Assembly: GCA_958421945.1 (NCBI GenBank)
Contig: CATZMZ010000001.1
Span: forward strand, 1-64,000
Direction of reading: 5' to 3'
DNA: 64,000 bases
Source of the DNA: an uncultured Eubacteriales bacterium
Lineage (GTDB): Bacteria > Bacillota > Clostridia > Christensenellales > Borkfalkiaceae
Below are positions 62,239-64,000 of the stretch, one piece after another (the first letter of the stretch is position 1; each line of letters begins with the position of its first letter). The notes under the pieces were generated by a model. It had not been told where the DNA came from, ran no database searches, and was given only the letters and a program-made list of their open reading frames with translations. Position numbers and translations under genes: made by a program.

Positions 62239-62844
62239 TTATTTCACTCTGTCCAGAAAGTACCAAAAAATCACAAGCCCCTGCAAGGGTATGCCGATAA
62301 GATAAAGCTTCCACAGGTTGCTTACCGACGACGGCACGAATATCGCGACGGACAGGTGAACTGCCATCAGCATAGACCACACCAGAAAGGATACGGAAAT
62401 TTTATTCAGCAGTTTTTTGCCCCAAACCGCGGTTAAAACCGTCAGCACGATAAACGATACGGGCAGCGCGTAAATAAACGATAACCACGTTTCTTTAAGT
62501 TGCGGAACGATTATTTCTATAAAAGAATAACCGCAAATCGCCACGAGCCACACAAGCCCCACCGAGCATAAACTTATCATAAGCCGCTTTTTAGACGCGC
62601 GCCTCTTTTCCGTTTTAATAACGAACGTGCCTTCTTTGGGTTCTTCCACGAGCGCGTCCACGGTAGTCCCGAAAAACTCCGCAATATTTTTAAGCGCGTA
62701 AATATCCGGCACGGATTCGCCGCGTTCCCATTTCGAAACCGCCTTATCGGTATAATTCAATTTTTCCGCAAGCTCTGCCTGCGTAAGCTTCGCGTCTTTT
62801 CTGTATCTTGTAAGATTAACCGCAAAATTCTCTTTCAAATCCAT
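62239..62844 (-). CDS. XRE-family regulator with C-terminal membrane segments
   Basis: 201 residues from ATG 62844. Residues 1-65 form a Cro/C1 helix-turn-helix (LTQAELAEKLNYTDKAVSKWERGESVPD). Four hydrophobic segments fill residues 90-195, so the regulator is membrane-anchored. The promoter at 62853-62881 puts the transcript start at or within a few bases of the ATG, with no ribosome site, so the mRNA is probably leaderless; an ATG at 62862 lies inside the promoter and is rejected. Targets unknown. Confidence 0.82.
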   Translation of the reverse strand: MDLKENFAVNLTRYRKDAKLTQAELAEKLNYTDKAVSKWERGESVPDIYALKNIAEFFGTTVDALVEEPKEGTFVIKTEKRRASKKRLMISLCSVGLVWLVAICGYSFIEIIVPQLKETWLSFIYALPVSFIVLTVLTAVWGKKLLNKISVSFLVWSMLMAVHLSVAIFVPSSVSNLWKLYLIGIPLQGLVIFWYFLDRVK

Positions 62845-62852
62845 ACTTTTAT

Positions 62853-62881
62853 ATTTTATCATATAAAAAAATTTAAATCAA
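62853..62881 (-). promoter_or_regulatory. Promoter of the XRE gene (leaderless)
   Basis: Minus-strand TTGATT (62881-62876), 17-base spacer, TAAAAT (62858-62853). The start codon begins only nine bases after the -10. Confidence 0.75.
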
Positions 62882-63020
62882 ACGTTTAACTTGCCTTTCT
62901 TTTTTCCTGCGTGTCGGGCAGCTTATAGAATAAAAACATATATTATTCACTTTTTTATTCAAAAATATACATATTATTCAAAAATTTATGAAAATATTTT
63001 TAAAAACATGCAAAAAGTAG

Positions 63021-63049
63021 TTGACAAAGGGGAAAATAAGGGCTATAAT
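63021..63049 (+). promoter_or_regulatory. Promoter of the amino-acid binding lipoprotein gene
   Basis: TTGACA 63021-63026, 17-base spacer, TATAAT 63044-63049: consensus at both boxes. Leader of about 60 bases with GGCGG and CCGCC able to pair. Confidence 0.9.
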
Positions 63050-63114
63050 AGCAACTGTAAAAACGAAGAGGACGGCGGACAAAAAAAACAACGCGCCGCC
63101 GAAGGAGAAAAATT

Positions 63115-63951
63115 ATGAAAAAGATTTTAACACTTATTATGACTGCGATACTCGGTATTGCCTGCGTATTCGGTTTAACCGCCTGCGGAGAAAAGAAAGA
63201 CGACGGAAAGGAAGAACAAAAAACGTTTACCGTTTTGACAAATTGTCCGTTTGAACCGTTCGAATACACCGAAAACGGCAAGATTTACGGTATAGATATG
63301 GAAATCGCCGCAGGGTTCGCAAAAGAAAAGAATTACAAACTCGTAATCAAAAATATCGATTTCGACGCTATCGAAAGTCAGGTAAGCGCAGGGTACGGCG
63401 ATATAGGCATGGCGGGTATGAGTATTACCCCGGAGCGTCTCGCGTCGTTTGCATTCTCTGACGAATACTATTCCGCGTCGCAGGTGCTTCTCGTTAAAGC
63501 GGACGATACGAGTTTCGACGCATGTAAAACCAAAGCAGAGGTTGACGAGGTATTAAAAACCAAAGCGAAACTCGGTGCGCAATCGGGAACTACCGGATTT
63601 TCATACATCGTTGAAGATTTAGGACTCGAACAGAGCAAGCAGAAAGGTTATGACGACGGACAGACCGCAGCTATGGACTTAATTAACAACAACGTTGACG
63701 TCGTTATCATTGACGAAGCTCCCGCAAATGCGTTGCAGACTAATATGAAAGGGCTTAAAGTCATAAACGTTAAGCTTACCGATGAAAAATACGCGTTCCT
63801 TATCAAAAAAGGCAACGACGAACTCGTTAAAAGTATTAACGGTTATCTCGCCAAAATTAAAGAAAACGGCGAGTTCGATAAAATCGTAAACAAATATAAC
63901 GGCGGCGAAGGCGAAAAAATCGGTTACAGCTTCGTTGACGAAAACAAGTGA
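63115..63951 (+). CDS. Amino-acid ABC transporter substrate-binding lipoprotein
   Basis: 278 residues. Lipobox GLTAC (Cys24), then family-3 binding-protein motifs CPFEPFEYTENGKIYGIDMEIA, GDIGMAGMSITPERLASFAFSDEYY and KLGAQSGTTGF. It captures a polar amino acid or similar for an ABC importer; permease and ATPase genes would be expected just past the window edge. Strong AAGGAG site and consensus promoter indicate high expression. Confidence 0.92.
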   Translation: MKKILTLIMTAILGIACVFGLTACGEKKDDGKEEQKTFTVLTNCPFEPFEYTENGKIYGIDMEIAAGFAKEKNYKLVIKNIDFDAIESQVSAGYGDIGMAGMSITPERLASFAFSDEYYSASQVLLVKADDTSFDACKTKAEVDEVLKTKAKLGAQSGTTGFSYIVEDLGLEQSKQKGYDDGQTAAMDLINNNVDVVIIDEAPANALQTNMKGLKVINVKLTDEKYAFLIKKGNDELVKSINGYLAKIKENGEFDKIVNKYNGGEGEKIGYSFVDENK

Positions 63952-64000
63952 TATTGAAGAATAATAAGATTACGAAGATGTCTCCCGCTTTACGGCGAGA

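Noticed and set aside
1..64000. CRISPR arrays, tRNA or rRNA genes, insertion sequences
   Set aside because: No regularly spaced short repeats, cloverleaf sequences, rRNA segments or transposase frames were recognised on either strand.

Overview
The window looks like a chromosomal segment of an anaerobic Clostridia-type Firmicute, most likely a gut or rumen lineage. Reasons, all from sequence: moderate GC with strong AT-rich sigma-A style promoters (TTGACA, 17 bp, TAAAAT or TATAAT), AGGAGG-type ribosome sites, sporulation genes spmA and spmB, a BY-kinase and PHP-phosphatase pair, FakA/DegV/PlsX fatty-acid handling, an archaeal-type AspRS, and the infC-rpmI-rplT operon behind an attenuated leader. 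Species cannot be named from sequence alone. No tRNA, rRNA, transposase or CRISPR array was seen.

Layout. 1-779: 5' part of a KtrB/TrkH potassium channel. 1066-20642: a carbohydrate locus: AraC regulator, SDR oxidoreductase, GH106-like hydrolase, sugar ABC transporter (binding lipoprotein and two permeases, no ATPase), two exported proteins built from a shared repeated module, two paralogous TIM-barrel hydrolase-like proteins (one lipoprotein, one cytosolic), a GH78-like rhamnosidase, an LmbE-type deacetylase and a NodB-type deacetylase. This suggests import and breakdown of a rhamnose-containing, acylated glycan. 20643-21490: an accessory patch with a decayed PocR-domain fragment and a small orphan gene under a SAM-I-like riboswitch with a terminator. 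21783-30911: DeoR regulator, YgjV-like membrane protein, protein tyrosine phosphatase, CvpA-like protein, ferritin-like protein, CpsD/CpsB pair, peptidase E, QueH and a DegV. 31288-41197: AspRS, PlsX, second DegV, acetyltransferase-like protein, infC-rpmI-rplT, TrmH-type methyltransferase, YebC and an HtrA-like lipoprotein protease.

41391-48575: DUF4037 and TPR proteins, then a second AraC regulator divergent from an amino-sugar or polyol set (LmbE deacetylase, NagB-like protein, MtlD-like dehydrogenase, PfkB kinase). 48595-51506: metNIQ methionine importer behind a leader that encodes a Met-rich peptide and can fold into competing antiterminator and terminator hairpins. 51625-63951: spmAB, metG, tatD, rsmA, rdgB, rpmB, yloU/fakA, recG, a membrane-anchored XRE regulator from an apparently leaderless transcript, and an amino-acid binding lipoprotein.

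The strongest candidates for something undescribed are two RNA regulators: the SAM-I-like riboswitch in front of an unrecognised 89-residue protein (minus strand, 21286-21487) and the Met leader-peptide attenuator of metNIQ (48595-48807). Several starts were revised, notably infC, which begins at an AUU codon (36591). Coordinates and pairings were worked out by eye; no search or folding program was run.
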